From a virus, in the IMG/VR virus record IMGVR_UViG_3300009128_000071, positions 1 through 35,304 of that record: 35,304 bases of DNA; one strand, given 5' to 3'. The position numbers and the translations under genes were made by a program. A model generated the notes under the pieces. The model saw only the letters and a program-made list of their open reading frames with translations, was not told the origin of the DNA and ran no database searches. Shown here piece by piece: positions 1 to 7,065 of the stretch; the first letter of the stretch is position 1; each line of letters begins with the position of its first letter.

Positions 1-1
1 C

Positions 2-247
2 CTCGTGGAGAAGGTCCTCGGCAACGACGCGGAGATCGACGCGGCCTTCGTTGACCGCTACCTGGCCATGAAGAAGCGGCACGGGTACGGCGCCGACGAG
101 ATCGAGCGGAAGAAGCTCGCCCTCGAGGGCGTGCTCGTCCCCGTGACGGCCAGGATGAACGAGGAGTTCCTCCGGGCCGCCGGGTTCTCCGTCATCGACT
201 GCTTCTGGCGGTGGATGAACTTCGCCGGCTGGGTCGCGCTGAAGTGA
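2..247 (+). CDS. C-terminal part of a CmoA-like carboxy-SAM/SAM methyltransferase (5' end outside window)
   Basis: The reading frame is open from the first base, so this is the last ~81 codons of a longer gene. The end of the protein, with AGF followed by FWRWMNFAGWVALK, matches the C-terminal pattern of the CmoA/carboxy-SAM-dependent methyltransferase family (E. coli CmoA ends in a comparable FNFGSLVALK). The preceding GYGADEIERKKLALEGVL resembles the GYS..EI..KR..LE segment of that family. CmoA makes carboxy-SAM, used with CmoB to modify the wobble uridine of tRNA. The SAM-binding core lies outside the window, so whether this copy uses carboxy-SAM or plain SAM cannot be judged. It stops 10 bases before the terminase small-subunit start and may be co-transcribed. 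Family call is good; substrate is unknown. Confidence 0.6.
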   Translation, partial: LVEKVLGNDAEIDAAFVDRYLAMKKRHGYGADEIERKKLALEGVLVPVTARMNEEFLRAAGFSVIDCFWRWMNFAGWVALK

Positions 248-257
248 GGGGGCAACG

Positions 258-983
258 ATGAGCAACGACCGAGAGGCCGTCGACGGGCTGCTCCAGCCCT
301 GGGACCGGCAGCCGGGGGAGGCGGAAGAGGCGTACAGGGCGTTCTGCTCCTACCGGGACTCCGGGTGGGACGAGGAGAAGGGGGAGTCGTGCAAGAGGTC
401 GATCCGGAGGACGTGGATCAAGCTCTACTGCTCGGGCAACAAGGGGGCGAGGGGAAGGCGCCCGTCCGGGACCTTCACCAAGTGGTCGACCCGCTTCGAG
501 TGGGTCAAGCGCGCCGACGCCTACCTCGACCACATGCGCTCCCTCCAGCAGGCCGCCCGGGAGAGCGCGATCGAGGACCAGGCCGAGGAGTGGGCCCGCC
601 GGCTGCCGATCGAGATGACCGACGTGGGGGACGCCCTCCTGGAGAAGGCGCAGCGCATGCTCGAGTTCCCCGTCGGGCGCGTCCGGAGGGAGGTGGAGAA
701 CGGTCGTGAGATCCAGATCGTCGAGCCGGGCAAGTGGAACTTCAACACGATCGTCAACATGGCCCGACTCGCCTTCGAGCTCAAGAGCCTGGCGGCCGAC
801 CGAGACCCGCCCGACGACCTTACGGGCGACAAGATGCGCGACGTGGCCGAGCGTCGGGCGCGCCTGCGGAAAGTCCTCGCGGATCCGGAGGGGCGCAAGG
901 CCATGGAGAAGATCTCCCACGTCCTGGGAGACGACGGAGTCACGGAGGAGCCTCTTGGCGCCGAACACGAAGACGAGTCGTGA
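258..983 (+). CDS. terS: Terminase small subunit-like DNA-packaging protein
   Basis: 241 aa. The N-terminus (PWDRQPGEAEEAYRAFCSYRD, then a basic stretch and WSTRFEWVKRADAYLDH) follows the pattern of phage small terminase or TerS-like proteins: W..PGE...AY.AF..YRD followed by a W(S)..(F/Y)(N/E)WV.RA.AYD helix. The N-terminal part probably holds the DNA-recognition helix-turn-helix, and the long helical middle would oligomerise. TerS recognises the packaging start site and hands DNA to the large subunit, whose gene follows after a 78-bp gap. An SD-like GGGGGC precedes the ATG. The C-terminal third is charged and not diagnostic. The family assignment rests on this pattern plus position directly before terL. 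Confidence 0.7.
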   Translation: MSNDREAVDGLLQPWDRQPGEAEEAYRAFCSYRDSGWDEEKGESCKRSIRRTWIKLYCSGNKGARGRRPSGTFTKWSTRFEWVKRADAYLDHMRSLQQAARESAIEDQAEEWARRLPIEMTDVGDALLEKAQRMLEFPVGRVRREVENGREIQIVEPGKWNFNTIVNMARLAFELKSLAADRDPPDDLTGDKMRDVAERRARLRKVLADPEGRKAMEKISHVLGDDGVTEEPLGAEHEDES

Positions 984-1013
984 AAGTGCTGGTGTATACG
1001 GCGCCGTGCCGTT

Positions 1014-1053
1014 CGTTTCTGAAACGGAGAACGCTCCCTATATAAGGGGAACG
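1014..1053 (+). promoter_or_regulatory. Regulatory element A between terS and terL (CGTTTC inverted repeat plus TATATA palindrome-like core)
   Basis: The 78-bp terS-terL spacer holds CGTTTCTGAAACG (1014-1026, inverted repeat around one base) followed by AACGCTCCCTATATAAGGGG (1030-1049). On the opposite strand, site B near 33909-33950 has the same blocks at the same spacing: TTCGTTTC, 10 bases, AACGCTCCC, YATATA, GGG. A third, shorter match lies at 34167-34190. The AAGGGGA also serves as a weak SD for terL. It could be a promoter with TATATA as its -10, or an operator; the sequence alone does not decide. Confidence 0.5.
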
Positions 1054-1061
1054 GACGCGAC

Positions 1062-2504
1062 ATGACCGCCGGGCTCCGCGGCGTGGCCGCCGACGACCGG
1101 TGGCGCAACACCATCACCGGATACGCGCACCACATGTCGGGCGGCCGCTGGACGCCGTACGCGTGGCAGCGCGCCGCCGCGTCGCTGACCCGGGAGGTGA
1201 TCCTCTCCGGCGGCGGCCACATCATCATCAACATCCCCACCCGCCACGGCAAGTCCGAGCTGTTCTCCACGTGGACGCCGTCGTGGTTCCTCGACCTGTT
1301 CCCCGAGCGCCGCGTGATAGAGGCCTCCTACGAGGCCGGGCTGCCCACCAAGTTCTCCCGTCAGATCCGAGACCTCCACGAGGCGCACCCCGACTCCTGG
1401 GCGAAGGTCCGCGCCGACGTTCGCGCGAGCAACGACTGGGAGACCGTCGACGGCGGGGGGATGAGGGCCGCCGGCGTGGGTTCCTCCATCGTCGGGCGCG
1501 GCGGCGACCTGGTCATCGTGGACGACGCTTACAAGGACTGGGAGCAGGCCCAGTCGGACGCCTACAACAAGACGCTGCGATTCTGGTGGGCCTCCGTCCT
1601 CCTGCCGCGACTCGAGCCGGGCGCGACCGTGATCCTGCTCATGAACCGCTGGGGCGGGGACGACCTTCCGGCCTGGATCATGGCCGAGCAGCCGGAGCTC
1701 TGGAACCAGATCTCGATCCCGGCGGTCGCCTACGACGACGTGGACGAGCCGGACCCGCTCGGGAGGGCGCCAGGGGAGCCGCTGTGTCCGGAGCGGTACG
1801 ACTCCGCCGCGCTCGAGGTCATTAAGAAGCTGGTCGGCTCGCGCGTCTGGGAGACGGTCTACCAGCAGCGCCCGCCCGAGGCCGCCGGTCGGATCTACAA
1901 GAGGGACTGGTGGAAGTTCTACCGGGTACTCCCCGAGGACTTCGACGTGATCATCCAGTCGTGGGACATGTCGTTCAAGGAGACCAAGGACTCGTCCTTC
2001 GTGGTCGGGCACGTCTGGGGGCGCAAGGGGCCCAAGGCGTTCCTCCTGGACGAGGTCCGGGCGCAGATGTCGTACGCCGCCACCAAGACGGCGGTCAAGA
2101 CCTTCTCCGGCGCGCACGAGGCCGCGAAGACGAAGCTCGTCGAGGACGCCGCCAACGGGCCCGCGATCATCTCCGACCTCACGGACGACATAGGCGGGTT
2201 CATCGCGATCTCGGTCGCCGGGAGGGGAGACAAGAAGGCGCGCGGGGAGGCCACGGCGCCGTTCGTGGAGGCCGGGGACGTGCTCCTCCCGGACCCGAAC
2301 GTGGAGCACAGACACCTCGACGGGAAGAAGCCGACGTTCGTGCACGGCTTCATCGAGGAGCACGCCCGCTTCCCCCGGGAGCCGAACGATCGGGTCGACG
2401 CCCAGTCGCAAGCCTTGTCATGGTTGTTCAAACGGCGTAAGGTGTTGACAAAGATCACCGGACCGATCTCGCTGGGTCAGACCTCCGTGTGGAGACCCGG
2501 CTGA
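1062..2504 (+). CDS. terL: Terminase large subunit (ATPase and nuclease)
   Basis: 480 aa, the usual length for TerL. The N-terminal packaging ATPase shows Walker A PTRHGKSE (residues 59-66) and Walker B DLVIVDD (149-155). The C-terminal RNase H-like nuclease shows the expected acidic residues: D302 in SWDMSF, the ED pair at 361-362, and D443/D446 in the DRVDAQSQAL segment. The enzyme docks on the portal, pumps DNA into the prohead using ATP, and cuts the concatemer. It lies between terS and the portal gene. The ATG is chosen because it follows AAGGGGA by 11 bases. A long open frame on the minus strand across this gene is a GC-rich shadow. Confidence 0.95.
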   Translation: MTAGLRGVAADDRWRNTITGYAHHMSGGRWTPYAWQRAAASLTREVILSGGGHIIINIPTRHGKSELFSTWTPSWFLDLFPERRVIEASYEAGLPTKFSRQIRDLHEAHPDSWAKVRADVRASNDWETVDGGGMRAAGVGSSIVGRGGDLVIVDDAYKDWEQAQSDAYNKTLRFWWASVLLPRLEPGATVILLMNRWGGDDLPAWIMAEQPELWNQISIPAVAYDDVDEPDPLGRAPGEPLCPERYDSAALEVIKKLVGSRVWETVYQQRPPEAAGRIYKRDWWKFYRVLPEDFDVIIQSWDMSFKETKDSSFVVGHVWGRKGPKAFLLDEVRAQMSYAATKTAVKTFSGAHEAAKTKLVEDAANGPAIISDLTDDIGGFIAISVAGRGDKKARGEATAPFVEAGDVLLPDPNVEHRHLDGKKPTFVHGFIEEHARFPREPNDRVDAQSQALSWLFKRRKVLTKITGPISLGQTSVWRPG

Positions 2505-2518
2505 CAGGAGGACGCACC

Positions 2519-3802
2519 ATGCCCGCACCGATGAACCTGACCCTGGAAGAGATGGGAGTGACCGGCCTGAAGCACATGGGCGGTCTGATCTACGAGGAGT
2601 TCCTCCCGCAGCTCACCCACGAGCGCGGCCTGAAGATCTTCCGCGAGATGGAGTCGAACGACGCCACGGTCGGCGCCGTCCTGTTCGCGGTGGAGATGAT
2701 GATGCGCGGCGTGACCTGGCGCGTCGACCCGGCCACGGACGACCTGAAGGGCGCTGAGGTCGCGTCCTTCGTGGACTCCTGCCGGAACGACATGAGCACG
2801 TCCTGGACGGACCAGGTCGCCGACACGCTTTCCTTCATCCCGTACGGGTGGTCGTGGCACGAGCTCGTGTACAAGAGGCGCGGAGGCGACGTGAATGACC
2901 CGACGCTGAGGTCGAAGCACTCCGACGGGATGATCGGCTGGCGCAAGATCCCGGGCCGCTCGCAGGACTCCTTCGATGAGTGGGACCTCGACGAGACTGG
3001 TGGGGTGAACGGACTATGGCAGCGGCCGTACCCGGATTTCAACCGTCGCTACATCCCGATCGAGAAGTCGCTGCTCTTCCGGACCACGACGCGCAAGGGC
3101 AACCCAGAAGGCAAGTCGGTGTTCCGGACGGCCTGGCGGGCCTGGTACTTCAAGAAGCGGCTCGAGGAGGTCGAGGGGATCGGCGTCGAGCGCGACCTCG
3201 CTGGGCTCCCCGTCTTCGGCCTCCCCCTCGAGTACTTCCAGCCTAACCTCGACGCTACCCAGACCGCCGTGAAGAACGCCTGCAAGGACATCGTCATAAA
3301 CGTCCGGCGCGACGCCCAGGAGGGCGTGCTCATGCCGCTCGGGTACGACGACAAGAACAACAAGCTCTTCGACCTGTCCCTCATGAGCACCGGCGGCGCG
3401 CGGCAGTTCGACACGAGCGCGATCATCAACCGCTACGACCAGCGGATCGCGATGACGGTCCTCGCGGACTTCATCCTCCTCGGCCACGAGAAGGTCGGGA
3501 GCTTCGCCCTGGCGAGTTCCAAGACGGACCTGTTCGCGGTCGCGATCGGCGCCTGGCTCGACTCCATCGCCTCGATCTACAACAGCTACGCCATCCCCCG
3601 GCTGATCCGGGTCAACGACATCCACCCGGACCTGGCGCCGACCCTCGTCCACGGCGACATCGAGATCCCGGACATCAAGGAGCTCGGCGAGTACATCTCG
3701 AAGCTCTCGGGCGCCGGCGCGGAGCTCTTCCCTGACGACGCCCTCGAGAACCACCTGCGCGGCGTGATCAAGGCGCCGCTGAAGAGCGTCGAGGAGGACT
3801 GA
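2519..3802 (+). CDS. Portal protein (DUF935/Mu gp29-like)
   Basis: 427 aa from the ATG at 2519, which has AGGAGG (2506-2511) at ideal spacing; an upstream in-frame start overlapping terL lacks an SD. The segment PEGKSVFRTAWRAWYFKKR followed by GIGVERDLAGLPVF is typical of phage portal proteins of the DUF935/Mu gp29-like group, where an aromatic-rich helix precedes the ring core. Twelve copies would form the DNA channel at one capsid vertex, contacting the terminase and later the neck. Position between TerL and a MuF-like protein supports this. Confidence 0.85.
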   Translation: MPAPMNLTLEEMGVTGLKHMGGLIYEEFLPQLTHERGLKIFREMESNDATVGAVLFAVEMMMRGVTWRVDPATDDLKGAEVASFVDSCRNDMSTSWTDQVADTLSFIPYGWSWHELVYKRRGGDVNDPTLRSKHSDGMIGWRKIPGRSQDSFDEWDLDETGGVNGLWQRPYPDFNRRYIPIEKSLLFRTTTRKGNPEGKSVFRTAWRAWYFKKRLEEVEGIGVERDLAGLPVFGLPLEYFQPNLDATQTAVKNACKDIVINVRRDAQEGVLMPLGYDDKNNKLFDLSLMSTGGARQFDTSAIINRYDQRIAMTVLADFILLGHEKVGSFALASSKTDLFAVAIGAWLDSIASIYNSYAIPRLIRVNDIHPDLAPTLVHGDIEIPDIKELGEYISKLSGAGAELFPDDALENHLRGVIKAPLKSVEED

Positions 3803-3804
3803 TC

Positions 3805-4869
3805 GTGCCGATCGTTTATCGAGATCCCGGCAAGGCGATCTTTCGCAAGCGGTCGGGGCTTTTGGTCGTGATCAACAAGGCCCGGCGGTCGCTCTCCCGC
3901 GCCGAGCAGGAGCACGCCGCCGCCCGGAGCGTCATGGGCGTGCACGAGAAGAAGATCGCGACGGCGCTGAGGAAGGCGTTCAAGGACGTGCGGGACGCGA
4001 TCAAGGTCGCTCCGATCCAGCGGGCCCTGGCCGACGAGAACCTGTCGCTCGTCGAGGACCTGATCAACCCCGATCTGCTGCGCGCCTCGATCCGGCCTGT
4101 CATGGTGGCGTACCAGGACGCCATGAGGGCGGGCGGCAACTCCGCGCTGGCGACCATCGACCTGAAAGGACTCAACCGGGTTCGCAAGCAGGGCGTGTCC
4201 GAGTTCGTCGTCGCGCCCGGAGCTCCGCCCGTCGAGGAGAAGGTTCCCCTGAACGCCGCGACGGGGATGCCGCTCAAGCCCGTGATCGGGCTGCCGCCCG
4301 GGACGGTCGTCGACATGATGGCGCTGGCGGTCGTCGACCACGTCCGCGCCCACTCCGCCGAGCTGGTCGAGGTCTGGGTCCACGACATGCGCCAGGCCGT
4401 GCGCTCGTCGGTCCTGAGGGCCTACGAGTCGGGGATCCACCCGAGCGCGAACGCGCGGCACATCAAGGGCCTGGTCGGCCTGACCGAGCGCCAGGCGGCG
4501 GCCGCCGACAAGTTCCGGGAGCGCCTCCTGGCCGACGGCCTCGGGAAGGCCCAGGCGCAGGCCCGCACGGACCGCTACGTCCAGAGGCTCCACCGGTACC
4601 GGGCGAACAACATCGCGCGGACCGAGAGCGCCAAGGCGATCGGGGAGGGGCGCCGGGAGATGTGGCGCCAGCTCGAGGAGCAGGGCGTCGTCGATAAATC
4701 ACGGATCCGGCGCCGGTGGTTCACCGCCATGGACGAGCGGGTGTGCGACGTCTGCGAGCCGCTGGACGGGCAGACCGCGCCGCTCGACGGGGAGTACGAG
4801 GGCGGGGTCTCCGGCCCACCGGCCCACCCTCAGTGTCGCTGCACCGAGCGCCTCTCCCAGGCGCTCTAG
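3805..4869 (+). CDS. MuF-like (SPP1 gp7/Mu gpF family) head morphogenesis protein
   Basis: 354 aa from a GTG start two bases after the portal stop; AGGAGG at 3791-3796 is the SD. The C-terminal domain has the MuF signature: RANNIARTESAKAIGEG, then W and C314-x2-C317 in the CDVC motif with LDGQ, then PAHPQCRC with H341, C344 and C346. These Cys/His residues probably bind zinc. MuF-type minor head proteins attach to the portal and enter the prohead early in assembly; some are ejected with DNA. The N-terminal ~200 residues are helical and not recognisable. No toxin domain is fused at the C-terminus, unlike some MuF proteins. Confidence 0.85.
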   Translation: MPIVYRDPGKAIFRKRSGLLVVINKARRSLSRAEQEHAAARSVMGVHEKKIATALRKAFKDVRDAIKVAPIQRALADENLSLVEDLINPDLLRASIRPVMVAYQDAMRAGGNSALATIDLKGLNRVRKQGVSEFVVAPGAPPVEEKVPLNAATGMPLKPVIGLPPGTVVDMMALAVVDHVRAHSAELVEVWVHDMRQAVRSSVLRAYESGIHPSANARHIKGLVGLTERQAAAADKFRERLLADGLGKAQAQARTDRYVQRLHRYRANNIARTESAKAIGEGRREMWRQLEEQGVVDKSRIRRRWFTAMDERVCDVCEPLDGQTAPLDGEYEGGVSGPPAHPQCRCTERLSQAL

Positions 4870-4886
4870 CGAGAACGGAGGTATCG

Positions 4887-5300
4887 ATGGGTAAACACAC
4901 CGGAGTTCTTCGGCGCATGCTGACGGCGCTGTACGGCTGGTTCAGGCGCGAGATCCGCGACGGGGACCGCTGCCCGAGGTGGTTCGCCGTCGGGTGGATC
5001 GACCACGAGCGCGGGCGCTGCGTCTGCTGGCGTCGTCCGTTCCAGCGCGCGGCCGTCCTTCTTCGACACCTCTGGCTCGGGCTCCGACCGCGCGCGGCGT
5101 TCGCGCACGAGAAGATGATCTGCCGGGTCGGGGCGGCCATGGGGCGGCAGGTCGAGACGAAGGCGGCGTTCGACCAGGGCGTGGTCGCGGGCCTGATCAA
5201 GGCGCGCAAGCTCGCGGAGGAGCGGGTGATCGTCCACGGGATAATGCTCGACGGCGAGGGCGCGGTCGGGCGCAAGAGTATCATCAAGCCGGGAGGCTGA
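4887..5300 (+). CDS. Hypothetical basic protein in head module
   Basis: 137 aa from the ATG at 4887, which follows ACGGAGGT with good spacing; upstream in-frame starts would overlap the MuF gene out of frame and lack an SD. The protein is rich in Arg and Trp with four Cys (CPRW, CVCW, ICRV) in the first ~100 residues and no membrane segment or recognised domain. It sits between the MuF-like and protease genes, with a 17-base gap before and 22 after, so it is part of the head transcript. A role in head assembly is inferred from place only. Confidence 0.6.
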   Translation: MGKHTGVLRRMLTALYGWFRREIRDGDRCPRWFAVGWIDHERGRCVCWRRPFQRAAVLLRHLWLGLRPRAAFAHEKMICRVGAAMGRQVETKAAFDQGVVAGLIKARKLAEERVIVHGIMLDGEGAVGRKSIIKPGG

Positions 5301-5322
5301 AACTACCACGGAGGATGGAGCC

Positions 5323-6597
5323 ATGAGCGACAAGGTCAAGGACAATCAAATATGGGCGGCGTTCGTCAAGTTCATTCGGGAGATGGGCGGCGAGCCCGAG
5401 GCGCCGGTGAAGAAGGAGGCCGACGACGATGACGGCGCGGAGAGGCTGGTCAGGACGTTCTTCTGCATGGGCTGTGAGTCGGCGGTCCTGTTCAAGGCGG
5501 CCGACGCCGGGTTCGACGCGGCCGACGTCGACCGAATGGAGTGCCCGGAATGCGCCGGGGTGATGAAGGCGTCGGACGGCGCGGACGGGGAGAGCATCCT
5601 GAAGCCGGCGCCCGACGAGACCGACAAGACGATCCGGTGGAGGATGAAGAACCCGGACCTGTTCAAGGAGGGCTCGTTCCGGACGATCACCCTGTCGAAG
5701 GACAAGGGCATCAAGTCGGTGGTCGGCCGCCTGAAGAAGGCGCCGAAGGGCTCGAGCCCGACCACGACCCACCTGCAGTCGTACGTCTTCGCCAAGGAGA
5801 AGGGCTGGACGGTCGACAAGGCGCGGGCTTGGATCAAGGGCCACAAGTCCCTGACCAAGGGCGCGCCCGAGGCGCAGAAGGCCGTCTGGGACGCCTACGT
5901 GGCCGACGTGGAGGAGCTCCACGGCGCGCCGAGCGAGCACTACCTCCACCTGGCGGGCGCCAACGACGAGGGCGACAGCCTCTGGTGCGTCACGGACCCG
6001 TGGGGCCGGAGGTACTACCTGTACGACGGGAGCAAGGCCGCGTCGATCGCTGTGCGGATGGACCGGGGGCGGTACCACGTGGAGACCCCTAACGCCTACC
6101 TCAAGGCCGAGGACCTGGCGAAGGCCGACGAGGCCGAGTTCGACCGGCTGCTCTGCGAGGCGCTCGTCCACGGCGCGGATCCCCACGCCGACCGCTTCGA
6201 GCGGGAGATCCAGGTCGTCTTCAAGGACGACGAGCAGCGCCTGGTGCTGGGCGTCGTGCTCGAGCCCGGGGTGGAGGACGCCGACGGAGACCTGTACACG
6301 CCGGCCGAGGTGGAGAAGGCGTGCCACCGGTTCAACCTCGCCTACTTCCACAAGGGCAGCGCGGCCACCGACCTGAAGCACGCGATCCCGGCGCCCGAGG
6401 GCGTGATCCCGGTAGAGAGCTACGTCGCACCCTCCGACCTGGTCATCAAGGGCCCGCTCGGCAAGCACAAGGTTCGGAAGGGGACCTGGCTGATGATGAT
6501 GCACGCCGACGACGACGACGTGTGGGACGGGATCAAGGGCGCGGAGTACACCGGGTTCTCGATCGAGGGCACGGGCCTGCGGACGCCGAGGTCCTAG
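5323..6597 (+). CDS. XkdF-like putative prohead protease with N-terminal zinc ribbon
   Basis: 424 aa. The C-terminal domain (about residues 285-420) has the XkdF-type phage serine protease pattern: LGVVLEPGVEDADGDLYTPAEVEKA, HKGSAATDLKHA, ESYVAPSDL, GTWLMMMH, IKGAEYTGFSIEG. The middle segment with HLQSYVFAKEKGWTVDKARAWI is common in these proteins. The N-terminus adds a zinc-ribbon-like C48-x2-C51 and C74-x2-C77. The enzyme would mature the prohead by cutting scaffold and capsid proteins. The scaffold-like gene downstream begins with the SLVPRAANRRTFLLTKS stretch often found joined or next to XkdF domains. Function is inferred from family; the catalytic triad was not mapped residue by residue. 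Confidence 0.75.
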   Translation: MSDKVKDNQIWAAFVKFIREMGGEPEAPVKKEADDDDGAERLVRTFFCMGCESAVLFKAADAGFDAADVDRMECPECAGVMKASDGADGESILKPAPDETDKTIRWRMKNPDLFKEGSFRTITLSKDKGIKSVVGRLKKAPKGSSPTTTHLQSYVFAKEKGWTVDKARAWIKGHKSLTKGAPEAQKAVWDAYVADVEELHGAPSEHYLHLAGANDEGDSLWCVTDPWGRRYYLYDGSKAASIAVRMDRGRYHVETPNAYLKAEDLAKADEAEFDRLLCEALVHGADPHADRFEREIQVVFKDDEQRLVLGVVLEPGVEDADGDLYTPAEVEKACHRFNLAYFHKGSAATDLKHAIPAPEGVIPVESYVAPSDLVIKGPLGKHKVRKGTWLMMMHADDDDVWDGIKGAEYTGFSIEGTGLRTPRS

Positions 6598-6878
6598 TGG
6601 CGCACCCGTCGAAGTCCGACCTCATCAAGGTGTACCTGGCCAAGATGATCGAGGACCACCGCCCGGAGATCGAGTCCGCGTTCGAGGCGGGCTGCTACCG
6701 GATGTCGGCCATGACGATCGTCCTTCGCTTCGACAAGAGCGGGCGCCCGGCCACGGGATCGTTCCGGGCCGACGTGGAGCACGACCTCAAGCGGGGCGTT
6801 CACGAGCACCGCAGGGAGGGCCCGTCGAAGGGCCCGTTCGACGGGTCGGCGGACGGAGGGGTTGACAAAAAAAGCTGA
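6597..6878 (+). CDS. Small hypothetical protein overlapping the protease stop
   Basis: 93 aa from GTG at 6597, which shares its first base with the protease stop (TAGTG), an overlap typical of translational coupling. The protein has a HPSKSDLIKVYLAKMIEDHRPEIE helix, then MTIVLRFDKSGRP, a beta strand-like stretch, and a charged tail. No known domain is recognised. The -35 of the promoter at 6862 lies inside its last codons, so this gene ends the upstream part of the head cluster. The start could also be an ATG further in; coupling favours the GTG. Confidence 0.6.
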   Translation: MAHPSKSDLIKVYLAKMIEDHRPEIESAFEAGCYRMSAMTIVLRFDKSGRPATGSFRADVEHDLKRGVHEHRREGPSKGPFDGSADGGVDKKS

Positions 6879-6891
6879 GGCGTTCTAGCAT
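6862..6891 (+). promoter_or_regulatory. Sigma70-like promoter (TTGACA, 18 bp, TAGCAT)
   Basis: A perfect -35 TTGACA (6862-6867) is followed after 18 bases by TAGCAT (6886-6891; four of six bases match TATAAT). The spacer starts with an A-run. The expected transcription start is about 6898. It is the best match to a housekeeping promoter seen in the window and stands in otherwise very GC-rich DNA. It points at the structured segment that ends in a terminator at 7052. Confidence 0.7.
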
Positions 6892-6897
6892 ACACCT

Positions 6898-7052
6898 AGC
6901 TAATAAAAACCGCGCTGCGGTTTAAAGTCCCGTCGGGGGATCGGCGACAGTCCCCCCTCGGGCGAGACATTTCGGGCTCCAGCCGCCGGAGAAGATGTGT
7001 AGGCGGCCGATCAGGCAGGACTCCAGCCTCGCCGGATCGGTCGCCTTTTTTT
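6898..7052 (+). ncRNA. Candidate structured non-coding RNA between protease and scaffold genes
   Basis: The ~155-base segment between the promoter at 6862 and the terminator has no convincing open frame but dense pairing. Hairpin 1 is 6907-6913 with 6917-6923 (AAACCGC/GCGGTTT). Hairpin 2 is 6929-6932 with 6959-6962 and, inside a 2x2 internal loop, GGGGGA (6935-6940) with TCCCCC (6951-6956). Hairpin 3 is CTCC (6977-6980) with GGAG (6988-6991). Hairpin 4 is the terminator. It is not a tRNA: no acceptor or T-loop pattern fits. It could be a free small RNA, or a leader that regulates the scaffold gene 14 bases downstream. No known RNA family is recognised. Confidence 0.55.
7001..7052 (+). terminator. 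Intrinsic terminator (12-bp stem plus seven T)
   Basis: AGGCGGCCGATC (7001-7012) pairs with GATCGGTCGCCT (7035-7046) with one G-U pair, and seven T (7046-7052) follow at once. It is the only hairpin with a U-tract that I found in the window. It ends the candidate RNA and would also stop most upstream transcription before the scaffold and capsid genes unless antitermination or a leader switch acts. Confidence 0.85.
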
Positions 7053-7065
7053 GTGGAGAGTCCCC

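Noticed and set aside
1038-2411. 457-codon open frame on the minus strand across terL
   Set aside because: Low-complexity Arg/Val/Gly/Leu product with no motif, fully antisense to a clear terminase. High-GC codon use removes antisense stops, so such frames are expected.
2444-2449. TTGACA near the terL end as a promoter for the portal
   Set aside because: No -10-like hexamer at 15-19 bases; likely chance within the coding sequence.
6898-7052. tRNA or tmRNA in the structured segment
   Set aside because: No cloverleaf with a T-loop GTTCRA-type sequence and no CCA-compatible acceptor stem can be drawn.
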